From NCBI RefSeq assembly GCF_048569485.1, contig NC_134355.1, positions 563,277,642 to 563,341,641 on the forward strand: a stretch of 64,000 nucleotides of DNA, in the 5' to 3' direction. Shown here piece by piece: positions 1 through 11,388 of the stretch; position 1 is the stretch's first letter, and every line of letters begins with the position of its first letter. The DNA is from Anomaloglossus baeobatrachus (taxonomy: Eukaryota > Chordata > Amphibia > Anura > Aromobatidae). Both the position numbers and the translations under genes were made by a program. Below the pieces are notes generated by a model. That model worked only from the letters and a program-made list of their open reading frames with translations. It did not search any database and was not told where the DNA came from.

Positions 1-473
1 TTACTGATCTAGCCTCTGGCCCATCCATCTGGCTCATCAAGAGTCACTCTCATTTCATCAGTCCATAAAATCTTTGAAAAATCAGTCTTAAGATATTTCT
101 TGGCCCAGTCTTGACATTTTATGTTATGTTTCTTGTTCAAAGGTGGTTGTTTTTCAGCCTTCCTTACCTTGGCCATGTCCCTGAGTATGGCACACTTTGT
201 GCTTTTTGATACTCCGGTAACGTTGCAGCTCTGAAATATGGCCAAACTGGTGGCAAATGGCATCTTGGCAGCTTCACGCTTGATTTTCCTCAATTCATGG
301 GCAGTTATTTTGCACCTTTTTTGCTCAGCATGCTTCTTGCGACCCTGTTGGCTATTTGCCATGAAACGCTTGATTGTTCGGTGATCACGCTTCAAAAGTT
401 TGGCAATTTCAAGACTGCTGCATCCCTCTGCAAGACATCTCACAATTTTGGAGTTTTCAGGTATACAGTTCAT
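1..473 (-). pseudogene. Tc1-like transposase, N-terminal part, cut by window edge
   Basis: The minus strand encodes the DNA-binding half and first catalytic block of a Tc1/mariner transposase (cut-and-paste DNA transposase acting on its own terminal repeats in the nucleus). Visible are the paired-type helix-turn-helix (IVRCLAEGCSSLEIAKLLKR), a second basic helix region (RKIKREAAKMPFATSLAIF) and the WTDE block with the first catalytic Asp at about residue 138. It is the same family as the copy at 5682-6673, which it matches closely from residue 10 on. The first residues (MNCIPENSK) differ from that copy (MGQKRDLTGSEK), so the 5' end is mutated or replaced. The C-terminal half lies outside the window, so intactness cannot be judged. 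Family assignment is secure. Confidence 0.85.
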
Positions 474-630
474 GGTTTATTCTTTTTCTTGTCCTCCTCC
501 TCCTCTTCCACCACCCCTGGGCTTCCGCTGTCTTTCAGTGCTCTCAACCTCCTTCAAAAATCCCCCTCCCTTTCCGTGGACCACTGTGATGAGTCAGATT
601 AGTAAATAAATAAGTAACACGATTATAAGT
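474..630 (-). other. RG-rich coding-like tail next to the Tc1 start
   Basis: Immediately upstream of the Tc1 start, the minus strand reads as an open stretch ending in an Arg-Gly-rich tail (RKPRGGGRGGGGQEKE then stop at about 476). RG-rich tails are common in nucleic-acid-binding proteins, including LINE ORF1 proteins; the L1 ORF1 at 22758 also ends RG-rich. I cannot identify the source. It replaces the sequence expected upstream of a Tc1 transposase, so this is a junction between two repeats or a chimeric copy. Confidence 0.3.
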
Positions 631-890
631 CTTAACAAATGGAACAGTAGGGCAGGTGGGTGGTATGCCTGCTCCAATGTTCACAGCTGAAAGAACGACC
701 ACCAGGATGACCCCACCTCGTATATCCCCTCAGTTAACCCTCCTACCCACCTATCAGCTAAGACTCAAAATAAATTTTTCCAATCCAAAATCCCTCTCCT
801 AACCTTCCTGCTCTAGTATGAACTTGTAGTTAACTTCTTGCTATACTATCTTCTGCCCTAACATTCATCCTAAGTCATGAGGCCCTCCAT
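631..890. other. no recognisable feature
   Basis: AT-rich non-coding sequence with no open frame of note, no clear terminal repeats and no motif I recognise. Confidence 0.5.
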
Positions 891-979
891 TGAACCCGGT
901 GGGGCGTACATTTTGGGTCCTTGCTTTATATTTGATTTGAGCGCTGAATCCAATCGTTACAGGGATTTTCTGCCTCCCC

Positions 980-1125
980 AGCCCTTTTGTTAGGGTCTTC
1001 CGGAAAATACTTGAGTTTTCCATTGAATTCCATTATACTCGTTATTCAAGTCAAGCCTGTCTGAGAGTCCGACTTACTTGATTTGAGCACTTGAGTATTT
1101 TAGTGCGCGCTCATCACTAGTGAGC
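980..1125. mobile_element. hAT-type MITE remnant, right end
   Basis: The stretch ends in CGCTCATCACTA, the same terminal sequence as the complete hAT element at 31494-39333, preceded by degenerate ACTTGAGTA-like subterminal repeats. A matching left end with an 8 bp duplication of the right flank (GTGAGCAC) was not found, so the copy is truncated. Start is approximate. Confidence 0.5.
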
Positions 1126-2269
1126 ACCTTTTTTCCTCATTTCCATATACTATTTATAGCAATACATTATGTTGCTCTCCATTTATTCCATTTCTGAGCA
1201 GATAGAAATCAGATATGCGGAACACATCTACATTTATGCAGGGATTGATTAGCCTTATTGGCAGTGAAGTGGATGCTTTGAGTCGTTACTGTCAACTAAG
1301 AAAATAAAAGTAAAAACAAAAGATGAGCAAATCAAGAGTTCATATTTTTGGATATATTTAATTTTTTGGTAGAGGAACGTTCTCTACCATCTTTGGATAC
1401 TAGTGATGAGAACTGCTTAGTCTATCTGATACATTTGTGTTTTTATAAGACCAATTTTGGTCAGTCAAAAATAGAGCAGTGATTCCTTATGAATTGCCCA
1501 TAGAAATCTAATAAGGGTAGTGATGGCTTCGGTATTCATCTACCGTAATCATATAAAGTCTAAATAATCATCTTCTGCTTCAGGATCAATGCTCTTTAAT
1601 TACCTTAACGTCGTAATCAGGATCTGCACCTTCTTTGATTGTGGTATTGTCAGAATTATTTGATTTTACTTCACGAGCCACAAGCTGTTATTTTTAGCTC
1701 AGATTATAGTCCAAGGAGCTGTAAAAACACCACACGGCTGTAACATTCAATGAGGCCTCAGTTCGTCCAGTCTGGATGTGATTACAATGTGTAAGGCTCA
1801 AATTAAATCCCAGATATATTCAGTGAAGGTGACTAAATCAGCGCTGTAAGGTGGGTTTATAAATGAGGAGCTGGTGTGGACACTGGCAGAACTCAAGAGC
1901 TATACACAACACGTCTTGTCCTGCCGGTAACATTTTTCAAGGTCATATTGGCTGCAATTATGTTTTCTATTACAGGCCTTGTGATAAAAATATGCTTAGG
2001 TGAGCTGAACTGGAGGCCTGAAATTACTATTTTAGTAAAAATACTTTCTAATTTTTTAGGAAAATCAAGTTGCTCTTAATTCATATATTGGTTAACCCTT
2101 TACAACCCTCCTGATGTAATTGAGTGGTCTGCGCACTTCTGTGCATGTTGTAATCAAGTACATCAGACACAAGGCCAACATGATCGTGTCAGGAGATTGT
2201 CACGAAAAGTCTCTTGATGTTTCTTGGATCCCTAGTAGCTTGAAAAGCAGTGATACACAGATAATTACA
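1126..2269. other. unannotated AT-rich intergenic sequence
   Basis: I see no gene, terminal repeats or RNA motif in this stretch. The only open frame (around 1876-2079, 67 codons) has no recognisable domain and composition like its surroundings. Confidence 0.5.
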
Positions 2270-2285
2270 TCTAATATATAAAGCT

Positions 2286-2347
2286 GAGTATATGTATGTG
2301 TGTATGTACAGTATGTATGTATGTGTGTGTGTATGTATGTGTGTGTC
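2286..2347. repeat. TATG/TGTG microsatellite
   Basis: Imperfect tetranucleotide TATG/TGTG run inside the 5' end of the Helitron. Confidence 0.85.
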
Positions 2348-2694
2348 CGCTAAAGGAATCTGCACCGTTGCATTTTCAATCACAAAATTTTGCACAGCTG
2401 CATCATTTGAGTCAGGGAACGTCGTAGACTACGTTTTGAGGGGAATGTTAACCTCCCGTTTTAAAGTTTATTTGCAAAAAAACAAAAACGCTTACTGTTT
2501 GGATGTGTCAGGAAATATATTGGCTGTTTTGACAGCCTGGACATTTATCAGGTGGCCTATAGCACTCAATCATCGCTTTGCTTATATTTTGCTATAGGTC
2601 ATTAATAGGAGCTCTGATTGGTTGCTATAAGCAACTAAGGACATTCTTAGTATAAGAAGCTTATGTGTCAGTTAATATGATGTCAGTGGTGAGA

Positions 2695-2768
2695 TAGTGG
2701 GGGGAGTGGGGGAGAGAGAGGGAGGGAGAGTGGGAGTGAGGGAGAGTTGGAGAGAGGGAAAGAGAGAC
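2695..2768. repeat. GA-rich low-complexity tract
   Basis: Purine tract of GGGAGA/GAGAGG units just before the Helitron 3' hairpin. Confidence 0.8.
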
Positions 2769-2894
2769 TTATTTGCTATTCCGGGCAACGCCGGGTACTA
2801 CAGCTAATAGTTAATACCATTGAAAAAAGAGAAATGTCAATCGAGTTTAGTCAAGGGGTGGTAAAGGACAGGGGGAAAGAGTACATGTAAAACT

Positions 2895-4140
2895 ATAATG
2901 CATGATCCAGTACACCCCAAAAGAGCTTATCTTTCCCTAATGATCCCAGTTATTGATCCACTGGACCAAAAATACAGTAAAGAACATTACACATTTACAT
3001 TTCTTATTTTTTTTCTTAAACACATCAAAACCTTTTTTGATGGCATCAATCGTTCCTGCTCCATAGGTCAACTACTCCACAGATTAATAGTTCTTATAGT
3101 AAAGAAGTCTTGTCACCTCTGGAGATTCAATCTTTATTTCTCCAAATGGAGGGAATATATTCTTATCTTTTGAGGTAGTTTTTACATAAAACATGTTTTG
3201 ACCATACTTTTAGCATGGGCCATTTATGTACTTGTACAAGTTAATCACGTCGCCCCTTAGATGTCTTTTCTCAAGATTAAATAAGTGTAATTTGTTCAAT
3301 CTTTCCTCATAACTAAGGGGCACTTTGCACACTACGAAATCGCAAGCCGATGCTTGCGATGCCGAGCGAGATAGTCCCCGCTCCCGCCGCAGCTGCGATA
3401 TCATGGTGATAGCTGCCGTAGCGAACATTATCGCTACGCCAGCTTCACATGCACTCACCTTCCCTGCGACGTCGCTCTGGCCTGCGACCCGCCTCCTTAT
3501 TAAGGGGGCGGGTCGTGCGGCGTCATAGCGACGTCACACAGCAGGTGGCCAATAGAAGCGGAGGGGCGGAGCTGAGCGGGACGTAAACATCCCACCCACC
3601 TTCTTCCTTTCGCATAGCTGGCGTGAGCCGTAGGACGCAGGTAGGAGATGTTCCTCACTCCTGCGGCTTCATACACAGCGATGTGTGCTGCCGCAGGAAC
3701 GAGGAACAACATCGTAACATCGGTCCTTCCGAAATTATGGACATGACCAACGCTACACCGATGATACGATTACGACGATTTTGCGCTCATTAATCGTATC
3801 AAAAAGGCTTTACACACTACGATATCGCCTGCGACGCTGGATGTGCGTCACTTTCAATTTGACCCCACCGACATCGCACCTGCGATGTCGTAGTGTGCAA
3901 AGTGCCCCTTAGATTCTCCATATTCCGTTATCAGTTTTGTGGCTCTTCTTTGTATCTTTTTAGCTCAGTACATTCTTTCTATGAACTGGTACCCTGAACT
4001 GAGCCGCATATTCCAAATGACGTTGCACTAAAACCTTGTAAAGTGGTAGGCCTTAGAAATCACTGACTGACTCTTCTCTATAAGTGACTCTCCTAGTTTT
4101 ACTTACCCTGGAACATATGATGTCCACATATTTCTCCCCA
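2895..4140 (-). mobile_element. CR1/Rex1-group LINE fragment, RT C-terminal region, split by a MITE
   Basis: On the minus strand the stretch encodes [20 protein letters not shown] followed by [11 protein letters not shown] (about 3320-3215), the conserved C-terminal block after the reverse transcriptase of CR1/Rex1/L2-type LINEs. The part upstream in that sense (4140-3910) reads as degenerate LVQRHLEYAAQF-like sequence. A MITE (3316-3909) separates the two. Stops elsewhere show an old, dead copy. Ends are approximate. Confidence 0.65.
3316..3909. mobile_element. MITE with AGGGGCACTTTGCACAC terminal repeats
   Basis: The terminal inverted repeats agree over about 28 bases (AGGGGCACTTTGCACACTAC at the left and its complement at the right), with TA on both sides. 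Sequence inside is GC- and CpG-rich with many TGCGATATCGC-like words. Superfamily is uncertain: the flanks CTA and TTA would be a decayed 3 bp Harbinger duplication, while TA alone would fit Tc1/mariner. No coding capacity. It was inserted into the LINE fragment around it. Confidence 0.75.
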
Positions 4141-4491
4141 TTGATCCTCATCTGTCATGTGGGTCATCTGAGTGTGAGGCTAGAGGGCAAGCTAAAAAGA
4201 CATGATCTGTAAGGTCACGTTCTACTACATAGGTTACTTTGACCTAATGATTCCATGATATATCTATTAATCTCTATACTAGGGCACACAGGGAAGAAAA
4301 AGATTATGTATAGGAGAGGTACACCGCAAAACTACACTGTGTGCAGAATTATTAGGCAAATGAGTATTTTGATCACATGATAATTTTTATACATGTTGTC
4401 CTACTCCAAGTTGTATAGGCTTGAGAGCCAACTACCAATTAAGTAAATCAGGTGATGTGCATCTCTGTAATGAGGAGGGGTGTGGTGTAAT

Positions 4492-5616
4492 TGTGGCGCC
4501 CTGGACAAGCCAGGTCGTCACAGGTACTTCAACAACACACCCCACACCACGAGATAGGCACACCAGTCACACACAAATCCTTGTTGCCTCCCTCCAGGGG
4601 CTGATGTCCACACCAGGTGGGGTGGAGCCAGGCGGTTGGCCCCACCCACTGAGGAGTTCACAGTCCTGGAGGCAGGAAAGGAGGTTAGTTAAGCTCGGGC
4701 AGAGCTAGAGAACAGAGGAGTTAGGGAGAGTGAAAGAGTAGGAGTAAAGTGGCAAGTGAGGAGCAGACTGACCGTGTCCAGGTACGTGGCCCGGGCACCG
4801 AGAGCAAGGTTGGCAGACAGTGGTGGCCGTCTGCAGGAGAGGCAGATCGACGCGGAACCGTAGGACCGGGGACGGGTGGTGGCCCGCCGATACCGAACCG
4901 GGCAGCGAAGAGAAGCCAGCACAAACCGGCAGGGCCTGCGAACTCCGACCAGGCTTGGAGTCGCCATTAAACAGGTCAAATAGCGATCGGAACCTCCGGG
5001 GTTTCCTAGCACCAAAGACCCGACTGAAGGCAACCGTCCAAACCGAGAAAGGGAAATACAACTACCGCCACAGTTAGAATTCCCAGGGCCAGAGCCTGCG
5101 GGCAAAAGGGGCTCCTCCGGCCCATATCCAAGCTGGGGAGCGGGTTACCGGTGGGAAGCCATCGGGACCGAAGATACACAACAGGTGCAGCCGTTTGTTT
5201 TACCGGAGACTCTGTATCCATCATTGGCTGAGTGAGTACCACCATGCCGTCCGGCACCGCGCTGCCCCCGCGACCCTGCACCATTCCAACCCTGCCTCCC
5301 CGTCCCACCTCACCGGGCCCCGGGACCACCAACCCCCCTACCCACGGAGGGGAGAGAAACATCTCGGCTGCTCCCTGTCATTGCTCCCGGGATCCCCGTC
5401 CAGAGCAGCGGTGGTGTCCCAACCTCACCACAAACCGTGGGTGGCGTCACGGACCAACTCCCCAAACCCAAACCACCCCTTTTCACTCACGGGCGAGGAG
5501 CGTTGCTCGAGTCCCCGGATCCGGCCCACCGCTTAAGCCACCGAGCAGCAGCAGCAGCGCCGGACCCAAGCGCCAGCGAGAGCGCAGCAGCGACGGCTCC
5601 CTCCCCACCCGCGACA
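4492..5616 (+). mobile_element. solo LTR, family A (fossil), copy 1
   Basis: A 1125 bp GC-rich unit that starts TGTGGCGCCCTGG and ends GCGACA, flanked by a 4 bp duplication TAAT. TG...CA ends and a 4 bp duplication are the marks of an LTR retroelement (Ty3/gypsy or retrovirus-like). No internal coding region or second LTR is present, so this is a recombination remnant. It sits in the Tc1 leader and is therefore younger than that element. The frames inside are not genes. Confidence 0.8.
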
Positions 5617-5681
5617 TAATGACATCAACACCCTATATAAGGTGTTCTTAATTATTAGGCAACTTCCTTTCCTTTGGCAAA

Positions 5682-6673
5682 ATGGGTCAGAAGAGAGATT
5701 TGACGGGCTCTGAAAAGTCCATAATTGTGAGATGTCTAGCAGAAGGATGCAGCAGTCTTGATATTGCCAAACTTTTGAAGCGTGATGACCGAATAATCAA
5801 GTGTTTTATGGAAAATAGCAAACAGGGTCGCCAGAAGTGTGCTGGGCAAAAAAGGTGCAAAATAACTGCTCATGAATTGAGGAAAATCAAGCGTGAAGCT
5901 GCCAAGATGCCATTTGCCACCAGTTTGGCCATATTTCAGAGCTGCAACATTATGGGAGTATCAAAAAACCCAAGGTGTTCCATACTCCGGGACATCGCCA
6001 AGGTAAGGAAGGCTGAAAAACGACCACCTTTGAACAAGAAACATAAGATAAAACGTCAAGACTGGGCCAAGAAATATCTTAAGACTGATTTTTCAAGGTT
6101 TTATGGACTGATGAAATGAGAGTGACTCTTGATGGGCCAGATGGATAGGCCAGAGGCTGGATCAGTAAAGGGCAGAGAGCTCCAATACGACTGAGACGCC
6201 AGCAAGGTGGAGGTGGGGTACTGGTATAGGTTGGTATCATCAAAGATAAACTTGTGGGACCTTTTCGGGTTGAGAATGGAGTGAAGCTCAACTCCCAGAC
6301 CTACTGCCAGTTTCTGGAAGACAACTTCTTCAAGCAGTGGTACAGGAAGAAGTCAGTATCGTTCAAGAAAAACATGATTTTCATGCAGGACAATGCTCCA
6401 TCACATTCATCCAACTACTCCACAGCGTGTCTGGCCAGTAAAGGTCTAAAAGATGAAAAAATAATGACATGGACCCCTTGTTAACCTGATCTAAACCCCA
6501 TAGAGAATCTGTGGTCCCTCACAAAATGTGAGATCTACAGGGAGGGAACACAGTACACCTCTCGGAACAGTGTCTGGGAGGCCGTGATGGCTGCTGCATG
6601 CAATGCTGATCGTAAACAGATCAAGCAACTGACAATATCTATGGATGGTAGGCTGTTGAGTAAAGTTGAGTAA
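5682..6673 (+). pseudogene. Tc1-like transposase pseudogene
   Basis: Reads as a transposase of about 330 residues: helix-turn-helix (VRCLAEGCSSLDIAKLLKRD), a second DNA-binding region, then DDE/D catalytic core blocks around 6100 (expected WTDE), 6391 (DNAPSHSS) and 6485 (PDLNPIENLW), ending QLTISMDGRLLSKVE at 6673. The protein would cut and join transposon ends at TA sites. It is broken: one frameshift near 6098 moves the frame just before the first catalytic Asp, and in-frame stops follow at about 6147, 6227 and 6481. The ATG at 5682 follows AAA and begins MGQKRDLTGSEK, the usual start in this family. Confidence 0.88.
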
Positions 6674-7029
6674 AGAAAGGTGGCTATATTGGTCACTAAT
6701 TTTTTGGGTTTTGTTTTTGCATGTCAGAAATGTTTATTTCTACACTTTGTGCAGTTATATTGGTTTATCTGGTGAAAATAAACAAGTGAGATGGGAATAT
6801 ATTTGGTTTTTATTAAGTTGCTTAATAATTCTGCATAGTTATATCGTAGTTACCTGCACAAACAGATATCCTCCTAAGATAGCCAAATCTAAAAAAAACC
6901 ACTCCAACTTCCAAAAATATTAAGCTTTGATATTTATGAGTCTTTTGGGTTGATTGAGAACATAGTTGTTGATTAATAATAAAAAAATCCTGGAAAATAC
7001 AACTTGCGTAATAATTCTGCACACAGTAT

Positions 7030-8893
7030 AGCACCAAACCAGCAAAGGCGCAGCCACAGATGCTCCTTGTGCAACCTGCCCCAGTTAGACAGGCCATTAA
7101 GGGCGGGGATGATCTTCACCCTGCTTTCAGTAATGGGTGGGGGACTTGGGCAGAGCCCTTCCGGGGCCACTGTCGCTGGGCCGCATGGCATCTGGTGGTG
7201 CGGCCGGTGCTTAGTCGACAACAAGCTAAGTGTCTCTCAAAAAGGTACCATGAGCGTAAACCAAAGGGGAAGGGAAAAACAAGGAAGAATGAACAGAAAC
7301 TACCAAACCCAAACTAAAAGAGACAAATGTTACTATCACCACTCACTACCACTACCACGCAGGAACTCCAATAAACAGCATTGACCTAGGCTGGGAAAAG
7401 GGTTGAAATAGCCCGCCTGATGCTGGAGGAAACGATCAGGTGTTAAATACCGCCCAATCACTCCCAGAAAGCTACCCCCTGCTAGCCTATACAGCAGAAT
7501 GGACACAATCTAACACCGGCCTAGTATTAGACACAGTAGCATTCTGCATTACTTGGTAAACCGAGGAACACAACATTCCATGTTCCTCTGGCAGTGAAAC
7601 CCATGGGAGACATGGTGTCCCACGTCCCCGACTCCCCACACATCCCACCCCTCTGCGCAGCTCCCTCAGATTGGGACAGGTAACCTGTGCATGTGGAAGT
7701 GTGACACCCCACGGAACCCAAGTTTGGAGCTTAAATCCTAACCTGGTATACTCGTCGCCGGGCCAGTGGTTTGCAGAGGTCATGGCCTGGCTCAGTTCCA
7801 TGGACCCGTGGTGCACAGTAAAGGGGGCAAGCAAGCATTGTTCCTGGAGAGGATGTCACCGGTTACGGTGGTGACTGGGGTCCCGGCCTCCTCCACTGCG
7901 GATCCTCCCTCTGACCTTTCCTCCTGCAGGAGTGGAACGGAAGATGTCGACTATGCCACCTGTGGTATGCGGCCAGGGATAAGACCGCTGCTGCAGGGTA
8001 CCTCGCTGGGGAAGATGGGGTGCAGCCGGGATGATATCACTCCCCACAGGCGGAGCGGCCCCCGGGAGGGAGAATTGGGGACTGGGAATCGCCGAAGCGC
8101 AAGGAGATGACAAACAGAGTCAGAGTCACTGGGTTATGGGTTTCAGGTCTTTTACTCACAGGTCTTTGTGTTGCACCCAGGATGCCTGTCCTTACTGTGG
8201 CGGGCTTCGGTCGATCCCAGGCAGGGCAGAGGTCAAAGTCTGGTAGGGCACTCTGTGGGCTTTCTCCTTTTGTGCTCTCATGTGGCGGTCCCCTCTTTGT
8301 CCCTGGAGTGCTTGGGACCCGCTACTCTGCCACCCGAAGCTGCGCTTGTTCCAGGGGGCAAGAAAATCCCACCCTCGGCAACCCTCCTCGCCTCCATGCC
8401 GTACGACTACCGGTCTCAGGCTCTCAACTCCTTTCTGGTTGGCCACCTCTCCCACTCCAAGTCTCTGCCGGCTAATGGACCGGGAACCTCCTAACTGGCA
8501 GCATCCAGTACCCACCTGGATCCGCTCTCTCAGCTTAGGGGCTCTCAGCCATCCACCAGCCCGGTCCTAGGTGAGGGAAGGGTGTATGCACCGGTCTGGA
8601 CCTTGTTGTTCTTCTGCTCTGCTCCCCTCAGGGAGCTTCCGCAGGGAGCTGCTCACTGTGTGTCCACTCTGTCTGGTCTCTCTAGCCGCTCTGAGGTAAA
8701 GTGAAACTAAACTGTCTGCCTTGCAACTCACTCCTGCTTATGCCCCCACCTAAGGAATGTCTGCAAGGCTGTGTGATATGAAAACAAAACTTACCAGACC
8801 TTAACCTCTTCCTGCCCAGGATGGACGAACATTATAAAATACATAAAATACTTAAAATACAATACCCTGTAGCGACCAGTCTCAGGGGTGCTT
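7030..8893 (-). mobile_element. LTR-like GC-rich block, family C (fossil)
   Basis: Read on the minus strand from 8893 this begins TGAAGCACCCCTGAG and shares blocks with the fragment at 52789 (CACCCCTGAG, CCTGGGCA...GGAAGAGGTTAA, and CCTGGCCGC...ACCACAGGTGGC). The shared order of blocks suggests one LTR-type family. The far end is not defined and no flanking duplication was seen, so it may include other sequence. The many frames in it are short and overlap on both strands; none looks like a protein domain. Confidence 0.4.
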
Positions 8894-9858
8894 CATTACC
8901 ATCTCACCCAGGGAGAACAGAGCCCTTCCTGGTAACCAGGGAAAGCTGTGGATGCACCCTTTTGTGGCCAGCAGGATAATGGCAGTGCTTACGACCGGGT
9001 TGTGCAGCACCGGACCAGACCCACTTCTGGGTGGAAGCGCCGAACCATCATTCCCAACAACCCAGCTATTATGAGAAAAAAACCTTTTTATTGTTTTGTA
9101 TATAACAATAAAGTAAAGGGTTGTCTTTGTTCTGGATGCCATATCAATTATGTCGGACAATGTTCACAAAACTAGCATTACTATAGATTAGAGGGTCTCA
9201 TTTTTATGTGAAAAATATTAAGCTGTTTGGCAATGAAATGTAGAAAAAAACAAACATTTTTTTTCCTATTTTCATTTTGTTTTTGTGAGTTTCAAGTTGT
9301 TTCAATTTTAATGTGGCCAAAATATCAACTATTACCTCAAGAAGGGGCTGGAGCGGAAGACGTTACAACATTGGTTGTTTGGATCAGGGCAAAAAGTGTG
9401 TGGGAGGGACGTAGAAAGTGGGTATATTTTTAAGGAAAAGTGCAGGAAAAGGGGCCATTTTGGAGAACACAGCCAGGAGTCCCACAGCCCACCCCTTTAT
9501 AGTTAAGGGTTGTGGTTTGAAGAATATTAAAAAGAAAATAAAAGTAAATGTTATTTTCAAAATACAAGTAAAATTTTATTTTTGGAATGTATGCTTATTT
9601 GCAGAAATTTGGGGGATGTTTTAAAAATCTCATGTTACAGTGGTTGTGAAGGTGGGAGGTCCTTGAGGTTAGTGAAATTGTTGGTAGAGGGTTTTATATA
9701 GATGATTTACTCCCAGATATAATAAGTAATGGATGATTTTGGCACTTAGTGGCGCTCTGAATGGGGGTGTACCACAGGAGCCAGAAGTATTATGCATTTT
9801 GGCTACTAATTGTGGTATGGTGCCCTTGAGCTGAGGTTTTATGGCTGAGGGTAAAATA
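8894..9858. other. no recognisable feature
   Basis: Mixed AT-rich sequence. No terminal repeats, protein domain or RNA motif could be identified. It forms the left flank of the mariner insertion site at 9857. Confidence 0.5.
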
Positions 9859-11388
9859 CAAGGTCGCGATAAAATAACCTAAGGTGTTTGGAGCCGTGTG
9901 TAGGCTGACTCAGTGGACACAATTGTCTAAAAATTGGTATATATGCTATTCAAGGCAATGGGAAACAGAAGGCATCTTAAAAAATTGTTATACCAAAACT
10001 CCCCCTCAGGTGAAAAAGTGCCGTTGTACATTGAGTGAGCGGCCCAAAAACCGTGTGCTGATAATTGAAGATGTCACAATTGTTCCACAGACTAGCATAA
10101 CTGTTCAATATGGCTTCCATCATACATGGTGATCATGTTCATCCTATGCAGAACATGCTCAACGCTTGCATGTAACATGTCTGGTGGGATGCTGCACACT
10201 TCCAAAATGATGCGGTCTTTGAGGTCAGCCAGGGTGTCGACATTTCCCCTATAAACACGCTCTTTCAAGTGTCCCCACAACTAGAAATCACAAGGATTGA
10301 AATCGGGGGGAACGCAGTGGCCATGCATTAGGGAAGGAGCGGCTCAGAATCCTGTCATTGGGAAAATGTGCACGCAGAACGTTCTTCACACGATTTGCAA
10401 TGTGAGGAGGTGCTCCTTCATGCATGAAGGTGGTCGTCTGATGACACTGCCGCTGTTGGAGTTGTGGAGCGAGCACCGTTTCCAGCATTGTCTGGTATCT
10501 CACTGCTGTCACGGAACAGGTAGCAACCCCAGTTGGTCTCATTTCTTCGTAAAAGAACAGTCCAAGAATGAATGATGAGGTGAAGCCACACCAAACGGTT
10601 GCCTTTGGTGAATGCAGCGGAACTCCCTCGACCGCATGTGGATTTTCGGTAGCCAATGTGCGACAGTTTTGTATGTTCACCGTTCCATTCAGGTAAAAAT
10701 CCGCTTTGTTGCACCACAGAACATTCCATGACCAATTGCCATCTACTTCTACTCTCGCCAAAAACATGAATGCAAATGTCATGCGGTATCATTGTCATGA
10801 GGAAGAAGTTGTTGATGATGGCTAATTTTGTATGGGTATGCCCACAAGACCTTTCGGTGAACTTTCCAGATTGTGCTGTACGGGAGCCCCGATTGCCTGT
10901 AAATACTGCATGCACTGCTGTTCTCGGCAGGGATGTTTGTGCCCTGTTCCACGATGGTAGTGGCAATGTCCTCCACAACCTCTCTGCTTACCAGTCGTTG
11001 CCCGTGCCCTGGCTGAACACTCAGTAACCCTGTTGCCTCAAAACGTGTCATCATCTGTCTCAGCGAATTGACAGCCATTGGACCTCTACGTGTGTGAAGG
11101 TCTTTCAAACAACGAAAGGCTCTCAGTGCAGCTGTAGCATTCCTGGCATTCTCATAAAACAAATCTGGCAAAGAGACAGGCATCTTGAAGACTGTGTTGC
11201 AAGACGCACTCACTGTACAGCGCCACTTTTTTACCTGGTGAGGAGTTTTGGCATAAACATTTTTTTTTAAGATGCCTTACGTTTCCCCATGCCTTGAATA
11301 CCATACATACTAATGTTCAGCCAATTCTGTCCACTGGGTCAGTCTGCACACGGGTCCACACACCTTAGTTTATTTTATGGCCATCTTG
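9859..11388 (-). mobile_element. mariner/IS630-type transposon with ~185 bp terminal repeats, dead
   Basis: The ends are imperfect inverted repeats of about 185 bp; the outermost bases are CAAGGTCGCGATAAAATAA on the left and the complement of CAAGATGGCCATAAAATAA on the right. TA flanks both ends (9857-9858 and 11389-11390). The inner end of each repeat carries a shared block, AAACTCC...AGGT(G/A)AAAAAGTG. Between them is one minus-strand transposase pseudogene. Length 1530 bp fits a complete mariner-type element. Confidence 0.88.
10095..11183 (-). pseudogene. mariner-type transposase with arthropod-like N-terminal helix-turn-helix domain, pseudogene
   Basis: Starts MPVSLPDLFYENARNATAAL, followed by a helix-turn-helix region (GPMAVNSLRQMMTRFEATG, then SVQPGHGQR), then catalytic-core blocks FMHEGAPPHIANRVKNVL and SPRFQSL, and a tail resembling VWGHLKERVY. 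This layout matches a mariner-like family that is abundant in arthropods. Key positions are lost: the expected WTDEA block reads WCNKADFYLNG (first catalytic Asp to Asn) and the expected SPDLNP block reads SPRFQSL. The frame changes near 10780 and again after 10290. Enzymatically dead, family assignment by remembered motifs. Confidence 0.78.

Larger units (their letters stand above)
2270..2807 (+). mobile_element. non-autonomous Helitron
   Basis: The element starts with TC (TCTAATATATAAAGCTGAG) directly after an A and ends in CTAA followed by T, the A^TC...CTRR^T arrangement of Helitrons. A GC-rich hairpin (CCGGGCAACGCCGGG, 2781-2795) lies about 10 bases before the 3' end, as expected for a Helitron terminator. 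A TATG-type microsatellite near the 5' end (2286-2347) followed by GTCCGCTAAAGGAATC is typical of a widespread Helitron family. No Rep/helicase is encoded, so this short copy would be mobilised in trans by rolling circle. Confidence 0.8.
4335..7026 (+). mobile_element. Tc1-like transposon, near complete but dead, carrying a solo LTR
   Basis: The ends are inverted copies of CTGTGTGCAGAATTATTA and are flanked by TA (4333-4334 and 7027-7028), the Tc1/mariner target duplication. Between them lie a 5' leader, a 1.1 kb solo LTR (4492-5616) and a broken transposase frame (5682-6673). Without the LTR the element is about 1.57 kb, the normal size for Tc1. The window start (1-473) holds another copy of the same family. 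Confidence 0.88.

Noticed and set aside
2292-2597. 101-codon frame starting MYVCMYSMYVCVCV
   Set aside because: The start is a translated TATG microsatellite within a non-coding Helitron.
4689-5651. Several overlapping Pro/Arg-rich open frames on both strands
   Set aside because: They are GC-driven frames within a solo LTR, and similar chance frames occur in the other LTR copies without conservation as protein.
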